Origin: Streptomyces sp. NBC_00377
GTDB taxonomy: Bacteria > Actinomycetota > Actinomycetes > Streptomycetales > Streptomycetaceae
Reading direction: 5' to 3'
Length of the DNA: 64,000 nt
Assembly: GCF_036075115.1 (NCBI RefSeq)
Contig: NZ_CP107958.1
Coordinates: forward strand, 6,510,001 to 6,574,000
Shown here: positions 17,408-26,562 of the stretch, in pieces
Numbering within the stretch: the stretch's first letter is position 1
How the letters are laid out: the number at the start of each line of letters is the position of its first letter
Made by a program: the position numbers and the translations under genes
Notes under the pieces: model-generated
What the model was told of the DNA's origin: nothing
Database searches by the model: none
The model's input: the letters and a program-made list of their open reading frames with translations, nothing else

Positions 17408-19480
17408 TCACCTTCGCTGGGCGGGCGCCGCGGGGTTGGGTACGCGTCGGTTGAACACCCACACCCCTTGCGAGTGGGTGGCCCCCATGACCCGCCCCGC
17501 GTTCCGCAGCCACGGATTGGCCCGCTGGAACGGTGCGAAGTTGTCGTTGGAGACGATCACCCCGCCGACCGCGTCGGCGATGCTGATCACCAGCGCGTCG
17601 CCCCGGCCCTCGGTTCCGGCCGGGGGCTGCACGACGGTGTTGTCGGCGATGGCCTTCTCCACGAGGGGGCGCTCCTCGGCGGAGACGTCGTGACGGAGCG
17701 TGGCGTCGACCACGACGTGGATGTCGCTGTCGGGGTGCTTGAACCGCAGCGACCGTACGGCTGCCTCCAGCGCCGCGAAGCTCGGCCTGCCGCCCGCCGT
17801 ACGGGGAGGCCGCCCGTTCCACGCGAGATTGGATCCGTCGATGACGAGCGGCGGCGCGACGGCATTGATACCGGCCGTATGGGGGCCGGAACGCGGCGGA
17901 GCGGGCTTTGCGGCGCCGTTGTTCCGGCTGCTGGCGCCTGCTTGCTGTGGATGGGTCGGGGCGGTCGCCGGGCGGGCGGTGGCCGGGGCGAGGGCGAGCA
18001 GCCGGTCGAGTTCCTTCTTCACCTCCGGCAACACGTTCCCGTCCCCGAACACCTTCACCTCGCCGTCGAGGACGACCTCACCGGTCTTCTGGAGGGTTGC
18101 CCTGACGGTCAGCAGACCTTCCTTGCTGTAGGTGTACTCCAGGTCGAAGACACCGTCCTCGGCCCTGCACCGCTCGGGGTAGGTCAGGACCAGGTCGGTC
18201 AGCTTGACGTTGTCCAGGTGGTCGACCTCACGATCGGGGTCGCCCTCCCACACCTCGACGGTCAGCTGGGAGATGTTGTCCTTCGTCGGCTCGTACGACT
18301 TCACGCGTTGCTGCGGCAGGCGCTGGTTGCGGTCGATGAGGGCGCTGAAGCTCCGCTTGCCCTCGCGGTCCTTGGTGATCGTGCCCAGGGCGTGCGTGTT
18401 GACCACCCGGATGATGCTCTTCAGCTCGCCGTCCATGGCGGCGGCACTGATCGCCGCTCCCTCTGCGACGGCGGTCATCGGGTCGCACAGGGAGGTGTCC
18501 ACGAGTTCGCAGTCGAGTGCTTCGGAGACCGCGGCGCGCACCGCCGGAATCTGACTGCTGCCACCGATCATCAGCACCGCGGTGAGGTCCTGCGGGTCGA
18601 TCCGAGCCTGCTCGAGGCATTCCTCCACCGGGTCGAGCGCACGGTTGATGAGATCCTGAATGGCCTCGGAGAACTCGTCCTGCCCGATCTCGACGGTGAC
18701 GTCGTCGGGCGTCAGGACGCGGACCGACTCCTGATGGGAGAGCAGGATCTTGGCCCGCTCGATCTCCAGGGCGAACATCCGCTTCTCGGAATCGCTCCAA
18801 CGGCCGCGCACCGGTGCCCGGTCGAGGACCATGCGGCGCAGCCGGGCGTCGATCTCCAGGCCGCCGAGCTGGTTGACGCCCCGACTCGCCTTCTCGTCGA
18901 AGAATCCGTCGTCGTGCAGCAGGAGGGTGGCGTCCATCGTGCCGCCGCCCCAGTCGAAGACCAGGAACTCGCCGTCGACCTCCATCTCGTGCGCGTAGGC
19001 GATCGCCGCCGCCGTCGGCTCGTTCAGCAGGGTGCGCACCGTGAGGCCCGCGGCGCGCGCGGCCTCACGGGTCCGGAAGCGGGCCGCCCCGGTCGCGTTG
19101 GCGGGCACGGTGATGACGGCCTCGCGGATCTCGGTCGCGGCCTCTTCCTCCGCCGCCCCCGCGATGGCGTGGAAGACACCGGCGGCGGCGGTGGTCGCAG
19201 CGAACCGCGCACCGCCCAGAGTGACGAAAGGTTCCTCGCGCAGCATCCGCTTGCACGCCTCGACGGCCTGCTCGGAGCGGAGTTTGGCCTCCCAGCCGAA
19301 CAGGGTGCCCGGCCTCAGCGAACTCGTGCCGACGACCGAGGGGTAGAGCAGCTCGAAGCCCTCACGCCGCCAGTTGGCGTCCAGCCCCTGCCCGCCGATC
19401 TCCAGGACCTCGACGTACTCGCCGTTCCACTGGGCCGCGACCGAGTTGGTGGTCCCGAAGTCGATTCCGGCTGCCGTCAT
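17408..19480 (-). CDS. Hsp70 (DnaK-like) ATPase fused to a C-terminal NYN/PIN-type RNase domain
   Basis: 690 residues. The Hsp70 ATPase domain has phosphate-1 GIDFGTTNS at 5-13, phosphate-2 VFDWGGGTMD, and the adenosine motif GGSSQIPAVR. A beta-type substrate-binding region follows. The usual helical lid is absent; in its place is a low-complexity Ala/Pro linker and, from about residue 541, a Zc3h12a/NYN-like nuclease: VIDGSN (547-551), HVVVDA, the G-R-G-D-A-L segment and VSNDNF supply the expected acidic residues. The ATG overlaps the stop of the GrpE-like gene (ATGA). This joins a chaperone switch to a predicted ribonuclease; folding-state-controlled RNA cleavage is a hypothesis. The Hsp70 call is certain; the RNase call rests on motif spacing. 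Confidence 0.88.
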   Translation of the reverse strand: MTAAGIDFGTTNSVAAQWNGEYVEVLEIGGQGLDANWRREGFELLYPSVVGTSSLRPGTLFGWEAKLRSEQAVEACKRMLREEPFVTLGGARFAATTAAAGVFHAIAGAAEEEAATEIREAVITVPANATGAARFRTREAARAAGLTVRTLLNEPTAAAIAYAHEMEVDGEFLVFDWGGGTMDATLLLHDDGFFDEKASRGVNQLGGLEIDARLRRMVLDRAPVRGRWSDSEKRMFALEIERAKILLSHQESVRVLTPDDVTVEIGQDEFSEAIQDLINRALDPVEECLEQARIDPQDLTAVLMIGGSSQIPAVRAAVSEALDCELVDTSLCDPMTAVAEGAAISAAAMDGELKSIIRVVNTHALGTITKDREGKRSFSALIDRNQRLPQQRVKSYEPTKDNISQLTVEVWEGDPDREVDHLDNVKLTDLVLTYPERCRAEDGVFDLEYTYSKEGLLTVRATLQKTGEVVLDGEVKVFGDGNVLPEVKKELDRLLALAPATARPATAPTHPQQAGASSRNNGAAKPAPPRSGPHTAGINAVAPPLVIDGSNLAWNGRPPRTAGGRPSFAALEAAVRSLRFKHPDSDIHVVVDATLRHDVSAEERPLVEKAIADNTVVQPPAGTEGRGDALVISIADAVGGVIVSNDNFAPFQRANPWLRNAGRVMGATHSQGVWVFNRRVPNPAAPAQRR

Positions 19481-20109
19481 GCTTCCTCCCCCGCCTGCAC
19501 ACCCGCGGGTCCGGCGATGCGCCGCAGCTGTCCCGCGAGAATGACCTTTCCTGTCAACTCGTCCACATAGGCCGGACTCAGCAACTCGAAGACGTCTCCC
19601 TCGCCCTCGGTCACCACGAACCGGTCGCTCTCCTCGGGCTCCGTCACCCGTAGCAGCCGCAGCTCCCGCAAGTGCGCCGTCATCGCGCCCTCGACGGTCT
19701 CGCGGCGGTCTCCCGCACGGGACCAGAGCAGCGCGTCGATCTCGGCGACCCGCCCGGCGAACTGTGCGCGGGTGCGGAACTCGTCCAGGACCGCCCTGCG
19801 CACGGCCGCGGTGAGTGCGCCTGCGGGCGGCACATCGTCGGCCTTGGCAGCTTCCAATGCCTCCGGCACGCGGGCCGCGACCCCCTTGATGACCGTCATC
19901 GCGTCGATCGGATCGGGGGGTGAGGGAGCGTCGACGACGCCGGCCTCCGCGGCCGTCACCGGGGTGTCGGCCTGCCGTTCCCTGCGGCGCTTCAGACCTC
20001 CGGGCTTGTGCGGTGCTGACGAGCCCTGCGCGCCCGGTTGCGTCTGGCCGCACGCGGGACACGGGCGGTGTGCTCGCTCTCTCTTGGGCGTCTTTTTCTG
20101 GGAGGGCAT
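19477..20109 (-). CDS. GrpE-like putative nucleotide exchange factor
   Basis: 210 residues. The basic N-terminus has one CPAC pair; a helical, charged middle could form a coiled coil. The C-terminal beta segment FELLSPAYVD followed by GKVILAGQLRR matches the pattern of the GrpE head domain (V-x-E-V-L-x-P-G-Y ... R-V-L-R-P-A). Overall identity to housekeeping GrpE is low, so the call depends on that pattern and on the 4-base overlap with an Hsp70 gene. Expected role: releasing ADP from the partner Hsp70. The ATG at 20,109 was chosen because coding character begins there. Confidence 0.55.
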   Translation of the reverse strand: MPSQKKTPKRERAHRPCPACGQTQPGAQGSSAPHKPGGLKRRRERQADTPVTAAEAGVVDAPSPPDPIDAMTVIKGVAARVPEALEAAKADDVPPAGALTAAVRRAVLDEFRTRAQFAGRVAEIDALLWSRAGDRRETVEGAMTAHLRELRLLRVTEPEESDRFVVTEGEGDVFELLSPAYVDELTGKVILAGQLRRIAGPAGVQAGEEA

Positions 20110-20167
20110 CAGGCCTGCTCTGCTTCGTTCGGTCAGGGCGGTGGGGCGGTCGACGACGTCGGCTGGT

Positions 20168-21862
20168 TCAGTGGGTGGAAGTGTGGCGATCGACGCGCGG
20201 GACGGTGGTCCGGAATTCGTCGAGCAACTCGACGGCGGCACGGGCGCGGATGGCCTCCAGCTCGCCGCCGCTGGTGACTTGCGTCCGGCGAGGCAGCGCT
20301 TCCACGGGGGGCACCAACTGGCGCGGCACCTCGGAGGGCAGGTCGTATCGCGACCGGTCGAGCGGCAGCTGGTAGAAGACGCCCCAGCCCGCCTCGCCGC
20401 GCAGCGCGCCACGGATGCGTTCCTCGGCCATGTTCAGCTCCGACTGGGCCCTTGCGTCGCCCTCGCGTTCCCGGAATATGTCGCGGCAGCGCTCCTCCCA
20501 CCCGCCGGCGCCGTGATCCAGGCCGATCTCCAGGAACGGATTGCTGAACGGACCGCGGTCGTTCCTCTTCGTCCCCCGCCAGGAACGAAGGAGCCGGACG
20601 TTGCGTTCGGCGACGGCCCCTCCCTGCGCGGCGGCCTTCTCGGCGTGCTCCTCGGCGGAGTCGAGCAGCCTGTCCCGTACCGCCGGCGAATCGAGCCGCT
20701 CGCTCTGACCGACGGCCGCGTACGCCGCGATGGCGTGGGCCTCCTGTACCAGGTCGGCGGGAACCTTGCGGTTGCCCACGCTGCTCCGGGTGAGGGAGTA
20801 GGCCTGCTGGGCCGCCGCGTCCAGGTCGCCGTCCTTCACGAGGTCGTAGGCGCGGTTCAGGGCGACGAGGGCGTAGAACGGACTCCGTCCGGCGTCGACG
20901 AGGTCCCTCGGGCGCCACAGGGCGGCCATCAGCGGCCAGAGCCCTCGGTCCTCGGTCATGCTCGGCGGCCACTGCCCTGACAGCGCGCCCGACTTGAGGT
21001 CGCGAAGCTCGATCTGCTGAGGCCGGGGCAGGGCGGCGTCGAGTGCGTCGATGGCCGTCACGTCGCCGGCCATGACGACGTCGTACAACAGGTCCCACAC
21101 GTCGTCCGGTTCCTGGCGGACGAGGGTCTCACCGCGCAGGAAGGATCGTCGGCGGAGATAGGCCTCCCACGCGAGGCGCTCGGCCTGCTCGGCGGTCACC
21201 TTGGCGGGGGCGAGGCGTGCGCGCAGATAGAGGCCTTCCCGCTCGTCCCGGCTCGTCCAGGGAGCGTCCTCGGGCATGAGGCCACCGTGGTCGATCAGAT
21301 CGTCGATGACGGACAGGGGCGCCCACGCGAGAAGCTCGTCGAGAAACCGGTTCGGCACCGGTATCGCGCCGCGTGTGGCCGCGGTCGCGAAGAGGCTGAA
21401 GGCGGGTCCGCCCGAGAGCGCGTGGGAGCGCTTGCTCATCAGGTCCAGGCTGGGCGCCGTCGAGCACAACACCCTGCACCGCTCCAGGCCCGCCTCGTTG
21501 AGCCATCGAACACCGCCGGCCCAGAGGCTCCGCAGATGGCCGAGGACCGACTCCGGCGGCAGGAGACGTAGTGCCGTTTGCACCGCGGGCAACAGGGTCT
21601 CGCGGTCAGGATCACCTTCGAGGGCCTGCGTGAGGACCGCCCGGTCCGCCTCGGGTACCCCGGCGGCGGCCACCGTCTCCGTGAGCATGGCAAGCACGGC
21701 TTCGACCGCCTCGCCGCCCCCGACGCCGAGCCAACGCCACTTGCGCTGGACGAAACCGCTCACGGCTGAGGAGCCTTGGCTCTCCCGGCGTTCACGCGCA
21801 CGTCTCAAGCGCTCTTGTTCAGCGGCCTTCGCTGCCCGACGAGCGGCGGCCGGGTCCGTCAT
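20168..21862 (-). CDS. Hypothetical Hsp70-associated protein with J-like segment lacking HPD
   Basis: 564 residues, largely helical, soluble, with a very basic first 35 residues (repeated A/K/R/E). No full-length family was recognised. Near residues 441-490 the stretch NPFLEIGLDHGAGG and the helix after it resemble helices I and II of a J domain (N-P-Y-x-x-L-G-V-x-x-x-A), ending with an M-A-E-E-R-I helix. The HPD tripeptide needed to stimulate Hsp70 is not present. The gene is 58 bases upstream of the GrpE-like gene, so it may be the third partner of the chaperone set. The ATG at 21,862 (MTDPAAAR) is preferred over a GTG three codons earlier. Confidence 0.5.
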   Translation of the reverse strand: MTDPAAARRAAKAAEQERLRRARERRESQGSSAVSGFVQRKWRWLGVGGGEAVEAVLAMLTETVAAAGVPEADRAVLTQALEGDPDRETLLPAVQTALRLLPPESVLGHLRSLWAGGVRWLNEAGLERCRVLCSTAPSLDLMSKRSHALSGGPAFSLFATAATRGAIPVPNRFLDELLAWAPLSVIDDLIDHGGLMPEDAPWTSRDEREGLYLRARLAPAKVTAEQAERLAWEAYLRRRSFLRGETLVRQEPDDVWDLLYDVVMAGDVTAIDALDAALPRPQQIELRDLKSGALSGQWPPSMTEDRGLWPLMAALWRPRDLVDAGRSPFYALVALNRAYDLVKDGDLDAAAQQAYSLTRSSVGNRKVPADLVQEAHAIAAYAAVGQSERLDSPAVRDRLLDSAEEHAEKAAAQGGAVAERNVRLLRSWRGTKRNDRGPFSNPFLEIGLDHGAGGWEERCRDIFREREGDARAQSELNMAEERIRGALRGEAGWGVFYQLPLDRSRYDLPSEVPRQLVPPVEALPRRTQVTSGGELEAIRARAAVELLDEFRTTVPRVDRHTSTH

Positions 21863-22068
21863 GTCGTACACGCCGACAGGTTATCCATGGGATCTGACAA
21901 TCCATATGGCCTCATACATATCGTGACCATGGGCGATGCGCGGATCCAGGCCACGCGGTCCGGATCCTGGTGCCACGCGAGGAGACGTGAACGGCGGTCA
22001 ATGGGCTCGTGGCCTACTCGGCATCCTGGGGCGTGGCCCCTGACCCACTCGGCTCCGTGGATCTCGTG

Positions 22069-23784
22069 TCAGTGCTCTCGTCTCTTCTGGCCCGCTTCGA
22101 TGGGGACGTGGCCCCGCCGTTGAAGTTCGTCGCGTTCCACGTCAGGGATCGCCATCGACTCGGCGAGCACGGCGGCGAGCGCGTCCACTTGAGCGTTCTC
22201 GATGTCGGAGTGGAAGAGCCACCGGATGTTCTCGTCGCGCGTGATGAGGTCGATGGCCAAGCGCGCGTTCTTGTCCTGGGTCGTCGCCGCTCGGACGTAT
22301 CGCACGTGGTCGATCGGGATGACCTGACGGATCTCGCCTTGCTCGAGGAACGTGTTCGTCCTGGCCGTGATGACGCGGCGATCCGTGACGGCCACCAGTG
22401 TCTTCGCCGCGGTCTTGTCCCTCGCCGCCGCCAGCTTCTCCTTCGCCCCGCCGAGGATCGCGGAAATCGGACCGAGGGCGTCGAGCTGGTCGGGGAAGCC
22501 GAGGACACGCAGGGTCTCGCCGTCATCGAGGAACCATTGCAGGATGCGCAGATACGGCCCGGAATCCAGCGATGTGGGTGCGCAGACGACGCCCGGCGCC
22601 CCGAGTGGAGGAGCCGGCGGCCTGAGAACGTCGGCGAGTGGCTCAATCGCTTCCAGGAGACGGGCGGAGATGTCGCGGGCCGCCTTCACGTCCTTCCGCT
22701 TCCCTGGCAGCGGCCAAGTGTCGGGTCCTGGGAGCTCGGCGATGATCCGCAGTTCTCGCGTCAGCGCGCCGACGAGGTTCGTCGTCTCGGTGAGAGCGGA
22801 GTCGAACTCCGCCCGGGTGTCGCGCGCGATGACGTCGACGAGCCGCGCCTCGTCGGCGTCATCGCGTCCAGCGGCTCTCGCCCTTCCGGCGCGCAGCGCC
22901 TGATATCCGGTCCATGCCTTGACGGAGGACAGGAGGGCGTTGGCGTCGAAGACGATCGCCTCGGCGTTCGTCTGGAGGTACTCACGGCGGCGACTCGGGT
23001 CGGCCCCCTCGATCTCTCCGACGTGACCACGGACGTTCAGCCGGTACAGCTCAAGCTGCTTGCGCAGCGAGGCCTCACTGCCCGCGACGTTGTCCCACAA
23101 GGAGGCGGGGACCGATTCGATCTCCCGCGCGTGGTCGACCGCGCGATCGATGGTGGTGACGAGCCCCGTCAGCTCGGTCCACTGCTCATTGCGGATGGCC
23201 GCGAGTACCTGGCTGGTCAGCGCGATGTTGGTCCTGACAAGACCCGTGACCTCGCTCAGCTGCATCTGAAGGCCGACCATGGCCAGCGCCGGCCCGATCG
23301 AGGCCGCGTTCTGTGCCGTGCTCACCGCAGCTACGGGGAGAAGGCGGGCCTGAGCGACTATTTTTCCGCCGAAGAAAACTGCTCCGAGGTTCGCGCCGTC
23401 CTTCACGGCAAGCGTTGCGCCGGCATTCAGCCAGGCCTGCGTCCCGGCGCCGAGCCTGTAGAGCCCCTGCACGCTGGCGAATGCGTTTCCGAGGTTGCCG
23501 GCCACGGTCGCCGTGTTTCCGATCGCGGCGAGGAGCGTGGATATCTGCTTGCGGTCGACAGCCGGCACGATTCCGAAGTCGAGCAGATCGGCCCTCAGTT
23601 CCGCGGGAACCTCACCGCAGACGACAGCAACCCCTGGAAGTACCTCCACCAGAACCGTCGATACCGTCGTCGAGTCGATGTCGGAGTCAGGTGTCGGATC
23701 GTCCGCAGCAGGTGAGTCGGCGGTATCGCTTTGGCCGTTCTCCTCAGGCTCGGCGATCTCCATCGAGTCCGAAAGGTCCTGCAT
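22069..23784 (-). CDS. Hypothetical protein with PH-like C-terminal domain
   Basis: 571 residues, not recognised as a whole. The first 45 residues are acidic and disordered. A Gly/Ala-rich, moderately hydrophobic region at about 85-190 has no clear membrane helices, and a charged helical middle follows. Near residues 450-545 a beta-rich segment (TLVAVTDRRVITART, IRQVIPIDHVRYVR, then D-L-I-T-R-D) fits bacterial PH-like domains of the YokE/bPH type, which often bind proteins or membranes. The ATG is supported by GGGGGAGGA 5 bases upstream. It is the first minus-strand gene after the regulator cassette and 206 bases upstream of the J-like gene, so it may lead the chaperone unit. Confidence 0.6.
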   Translation of the reverse strand: MQDLSDSMEIAEPEENGQSDTADSPAADDPTPDSDIDSTTVSTVLVEVLPGVAVVCGEVPAELRADLLDFGIVPAVDRKQISTLLAAIGNTATVAGNLGNAFASVQGLYRLGAGTQAWLNAGATLAVKDGANLGAVFFGGKIVAQARLLPVAAVSTAQNAASIGPALAMVGLQMQLSEVTGLVRTNIALTSQVLAAIRNEQWTELTGLVTTIDRAVDHAREIESVPASLWDNVAGSEASLRKQLELYRLNVRGHVGEIEGADPSRRREYLQTNAEAIVFDANALLSSVKAWTGYQALRAGRARAAGRDDADEARLVDVIARDTRAEFDSALTETTNLVGALTRELRIIAELPGPDTWPLPGKRKDVKAARDISARLLEAIEPLADVLRPPAPPLGAPGVVCAPTSLDSGPYLRILQWFLDDGETLRVLGFPDQLDALGPISAILGGAKEKLAAARDKTAAKTLVAVTDRRVITARTNTFLEQGEIRQVIPIDHVRYVRAATTQDKNARLAIDLITRDENIRWLFHSDIENAQVDALAAVLAESMAIPDVERDELQRRGHVPIEAGQKRREH

Positions 23785-24318
23785 GCGATTCCTCCCCCAA
23801 GAGCGCGCAACGGCCGGACGGCGTCGGCGTTCGCTGCCGAAGTCTACGGCTCGACATGCCGCGGCCTAGCTCGAATCCATCAAGCTGATCCCGGACCTGG
23901 CTGGTGCCGGGCGTGGGTGCACCGGCGGCGCGGGACCGCTTCCGCGCCGCCCGAAGCCGCCTGGGAATCCTTCCTGCGGACGGGGTCCTAATGCCCCGCA
24001 GTTCCTTCTAAGTGGGGGTGACGGGACGTCGAGGGGCAGCCGGGTGGCCTGTTGTCTTCCCAGCTCGGCACCGGGGCGCGGGAACCCGTGACACGGTGGC
24101 CCGTGATGTCCTTCAAAGCCCTTGGGGAAACTACCGACCCCACCAAACCCGGCCTGGGCGGGCGCGAGTTGGGGTGCCACCCGTTCGAGTGACGAGGCCG
24201 TCAGGTGGTCGCGCGGGTGGGGTACGGTCGCCGCACACAACCACAGACAGAGAACGGCCCCCGGCAGGACGGCAATCCCGGCGAGGGCCTGACCACACAG
24301 GAAGAATCCCGCTTCCCA
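23785..24318. other. Intergenic region between divergent genes
   Basis: 534 bases without a convincing gene. It must hold the promoter of the minus-strand gene starting at 23,784 and that of the helix-turn-helix gene at 24,319. A TACGGT hexamer near 24,223 is a possible plus-strand -10. A short GC stem (GGCCC at 24,256 and GGGCC at 24,285) lies in the leader of the plus-strand gene. Nothing else is supported. Confidence 0.45.
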
Positions 24319-25341
24319 ATGGCTGACCCGCAGTCTAACGCGGCTGTGTCCGCGTACCCGTTGCCCGAGCGGCACTCTCCGCCCGCGCCTCCGGAGCTCC
24401 CGCCGGACGCGCCCCGCGCCGGAGTCCTCCACGTACGGCACCGCCACACCGAGCGCTACACCGTCGTCGGCAACCACTTGGCCCAGCACCCTCGCCTCTC
24501 CGCCACGGCGATCGGCATCGGCGTGCACATCCAGTCCCTGCCGGACGGCGCTTCCGTGACCATCAAGGCGCTGAGCCTGCGCTTTCCGGAGGGCGAGGTG
24601 ACGATCGGCAAGGCGCTGCGGGAACTGGAGGCGGCCGGGTATCTGGTCCGTCGCCGGGTGCCGCTCGGGGGTGGGCGTATCGCCACGCGTACGTTCTTTC
24701 TCGATCACCCGGGGGTGGGGGTAGCACGAGCCTCGGTGCGGGGCGGCGGTTCGGGGGCGGCTGTTGCTGCTGTCCCGACCTATGCGGTGGCCGGGGATGA
24801 GCGTGAGGTTCTGTCTGCACCGGGGCCGGGAGCTGTTCCGGCGGCAGCGGAGGTCTCGCGGTCGGACTCGGCGCAGGCTTCTTCTGGACGTACGAGGCGT
24901 GCGGCACCCGAACCCGTCGCGGCGTCCACCGGCCCGGCGGCCGACCTGCTCGCGCGGCTGCGGCTCGCCGATCCCCGGCTGCTGCTGTCCGAACGGGACG
25001 TCCAGCGGCTCGTGCCCGCTGTAGAGACCTGGCTCGCCCGTGCCGCGACGTCGGACCAGATCACCCGCACGCTCACCGCCGGCCTGCCGTCCGAGGCCGA
25101 CCCCATCCGCCACCCGGCAAGCCTCCTCGAATACCGGCTGACCACCCTTCTCCCACCGCCATTGCCAGCGGCGCCTTCCTCTACGGCGACGGTGATGTCC
25201 CCACTGCGACCAGTCCCGCTGGTCAGCTGCGACGGTTGTGAACGCGCGATCCGCACGCATGACCCGCACGCACTCTGCCGGGAGTGCCACGAACGCAAAG
25301 GCCGTCGCAAGGTCGAAGTGACCCGACGCTCGGTCGCCTGA
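24319..25341 (+). CDS. Winged-helix (MarR/DnaD-like) DNA-binding protein with C-terminal zinc ribbon
   Basis: 340 residues. After a proline-rich N-terminus, residues about 35-120 form a winged helix: HLSATAIGIGVHIQSLP-like helices, a recognition helix at VTIGKALRELEAAGYLVRR, and a wing ending in ATRTFFL. A disordered linker follows. The end carries CDGCERAI and CRECHE, a four-cysteine zinc ribbon. Proteins of this layout are common in Streptomyces next to XRE/DUF397 pairs and are presumed transcription regulators. The ATG at 24,319 has AGGAAG about 15 bases upstream, so an upstream GTG start is possible. Confidence 0.7.
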   Translation: MADPQSNAAVSAYPLPERHSPPAPPELPPDAPRAGVLHVRHRHTERYTVVGNHLAQHPRLSATAIGIGVHIQSLPDGASVTIKALSLRFPEGEVTIGKALRELEAAGYLVRRRVPLGGGRIATRTFFLDHPGVGVARASVRGGGSGAAVAAVPTYAVAGDEREVLSAPGPGAVPAAAEVSRSDSAQASSGRTRRAAPEPVAASTGPAADLLARLRLADPRLLLSERDVQRLVPAVETWLARAATSDQITRTLTAGLPSEADPIRHPASLLEYRLTTLLPPPLPAAPSSTATVMSPLRPVPLVSCDGCERAIRTHDPHALCRECHERKGRRKVEVTRRSVA

Positions 25342-25440
25342 GCACTTGTTCTGGTGAACTTTCGAGGTTCGGCGATGTGGTGACCGTGTGCTTTCTAGCG
25401 TGGGCATCGGTCGGTACGGGCGGTGGAGGTGAGCGGACGG

Positions 25441-26325
25441 GTGAGTGAACTGGTGCGGGAGCCGGACGAAACCGCGGCTGTGGACAGGGGCTCGGACGTC
25501 GAGACGGAGGCGACGGGGTCGTCGGAACCAGGGTCGGGCATCCTCCGTGTCTTCGGGCGCCAGCTGAAACGGTTCCGGCTGCGGGCGGGTCTGGAACGCA
25601 CCGAGTTCGGGTCGCGGACCGGGTACTCGGCGTCCACGATCGCGGCGTTCGAGCAGGGGAGGCGGGTGCCGTCGCCCCGGTTCATCGACGTGGCGGATGG
25701 GTTGCTGGACGCGGGTGGCGTCTTGCAGGAGATGAAGGAGGAGGTCGCGCGGGCGCAGTACCCGGCGTTCTTCCGGGATGCGGCTCGGTTGGAGGCGGAG
25801 GCGGTTGAGCTGTGGGTGTACGGAACTCTTGCGATCCCTGGCCTCCTTCAGACCGAGGAGTACATGCAGGCAGTGTTCGAGATGTGGCGCCCCCTGTTGG
25901 ATGAAGTGACGGTCCAACAGCGGGTTGCTGCACGACTGGCCCGACAGCAGGTTTTCCAGCGGAAGCCGCCTCCGTTGGTGAGCTTCGTTATCGATGAGTC
26001 GGTTCTGCGGCGGCCGCTGGGAGGTGCCGCCGTCATGCGTGGACAGCTGGAGCAGCTGCTGCTCGTTGGCACCTACCGCAACGTGGAGATCCAGATCATG
26101 CCTTTGGACAGGGAAGACAACGCAGGAGTCGATGGGCCGTTCGTCGTTCTGCACAGAGACGGTGCAGACCAAGTCGCTTACCTGGAAGCCCAGGGACGGA
26201 GCACAATCGTGAGCGAGCGAACAGAGGTTCGCGGCATCGTGTCCCGTTATGGAATTATCCGAGCGCAAGCCCTCACTCCGCGTGAGTCCATGGCTTTCAT
26301 CGCAAAGTCGCTGGGAGACGTATGA
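25441..26325 (+). CDS. XRE-family helix-turn-helix regulator with DUF5753
   Basis: 294 residues. The HTH is at about residues 40-95 ([12 protein letters not shown], then [14 protein letters not shown]). The DUF5753 region follows: [22 protein letters not shown], then [12 protein letters not shown] and VEIQIMPL. This is the Scr1-type regulator that pairs with DUF397 proteins throughout Streptomyces. The GTG at 25,441 was chosen because GGAGGTGAG sits 10 bases upstream; GTG at 25,423 is an alternative. Its stop overlaps the DUF397 gene start by 4 bases. It probably controls its own cassette; a role in the defence genes is unproven. Confidence 0.88.
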   Translation: MSELVREPDETAAVDRGSDVETEATGSSEPGSGILRVFGRQLKRFRLRAGLERTEFGSRTGYSASTIAAFEQGRRVPSPRFIDVADGLLDAGGVLQEMKEEVARAQYPAFFRDAARLEAEAVELWVYGTLAIPGLLQTEEYMQAVFEMWRPLLDEVTVQQRVAARLARQQVFQRKPPPLVSFVIDESVLRRPLGGAAVMRGQLEQLLLVGTYRNVEIQIMPLDREDNAGVDGPFVVLHRDGADQVAYLEAQGRSTIVSERTEVRGIVSRYGIIRAQALTPRESMAFIAKSLGDV

Positions 26326-26534
26326 GCCTCGAAGAGACCGCCAACAGCTCTGACCAGCTCAACTGGTTCAAGAGCAGCTACAGCGGCGGAGCCGGTGGTG
26401 AGTGTGTGGAGGTGGCCTCCTGCACACACGGGATCCACGTGCGGGATTCCAAGGACACTGTTCGTACGGGACTGGTCGTCGGACCGGGGGCCTGGGCGAC
26501 GTTCGTCGGGTACGCCGTCGGGGAGACCGGCTGA
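26322..26534 (+). CDS. DUF397 domain protein
   Basis: 70 residues with the family signature: [19 protein letters not shown], then I-H-V-R-D-S-K and a W-A-T-F-V near the end. DUF397 proteins act as small partners of XRE/DUF5753 regulators, a pair sometimes classed as toxin-antitoxin-like but with mainly developmental and regulatory roles known. The ATGA overlap with the regulator gene indicates translational coupling. It ends 28 bases before the convergent TOPRIM gene. Confidence 0.92.
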   Translation: MSLEETANSSDQLNWFKSSYSGGAGGECVEVASCTHGIHVRDSKDTVRTGLVVGPGAWATFVGYAVGETG

Positions 26535-26562
26535 GTCAGCGGCTGCACCCTGCCGTTCGGGT

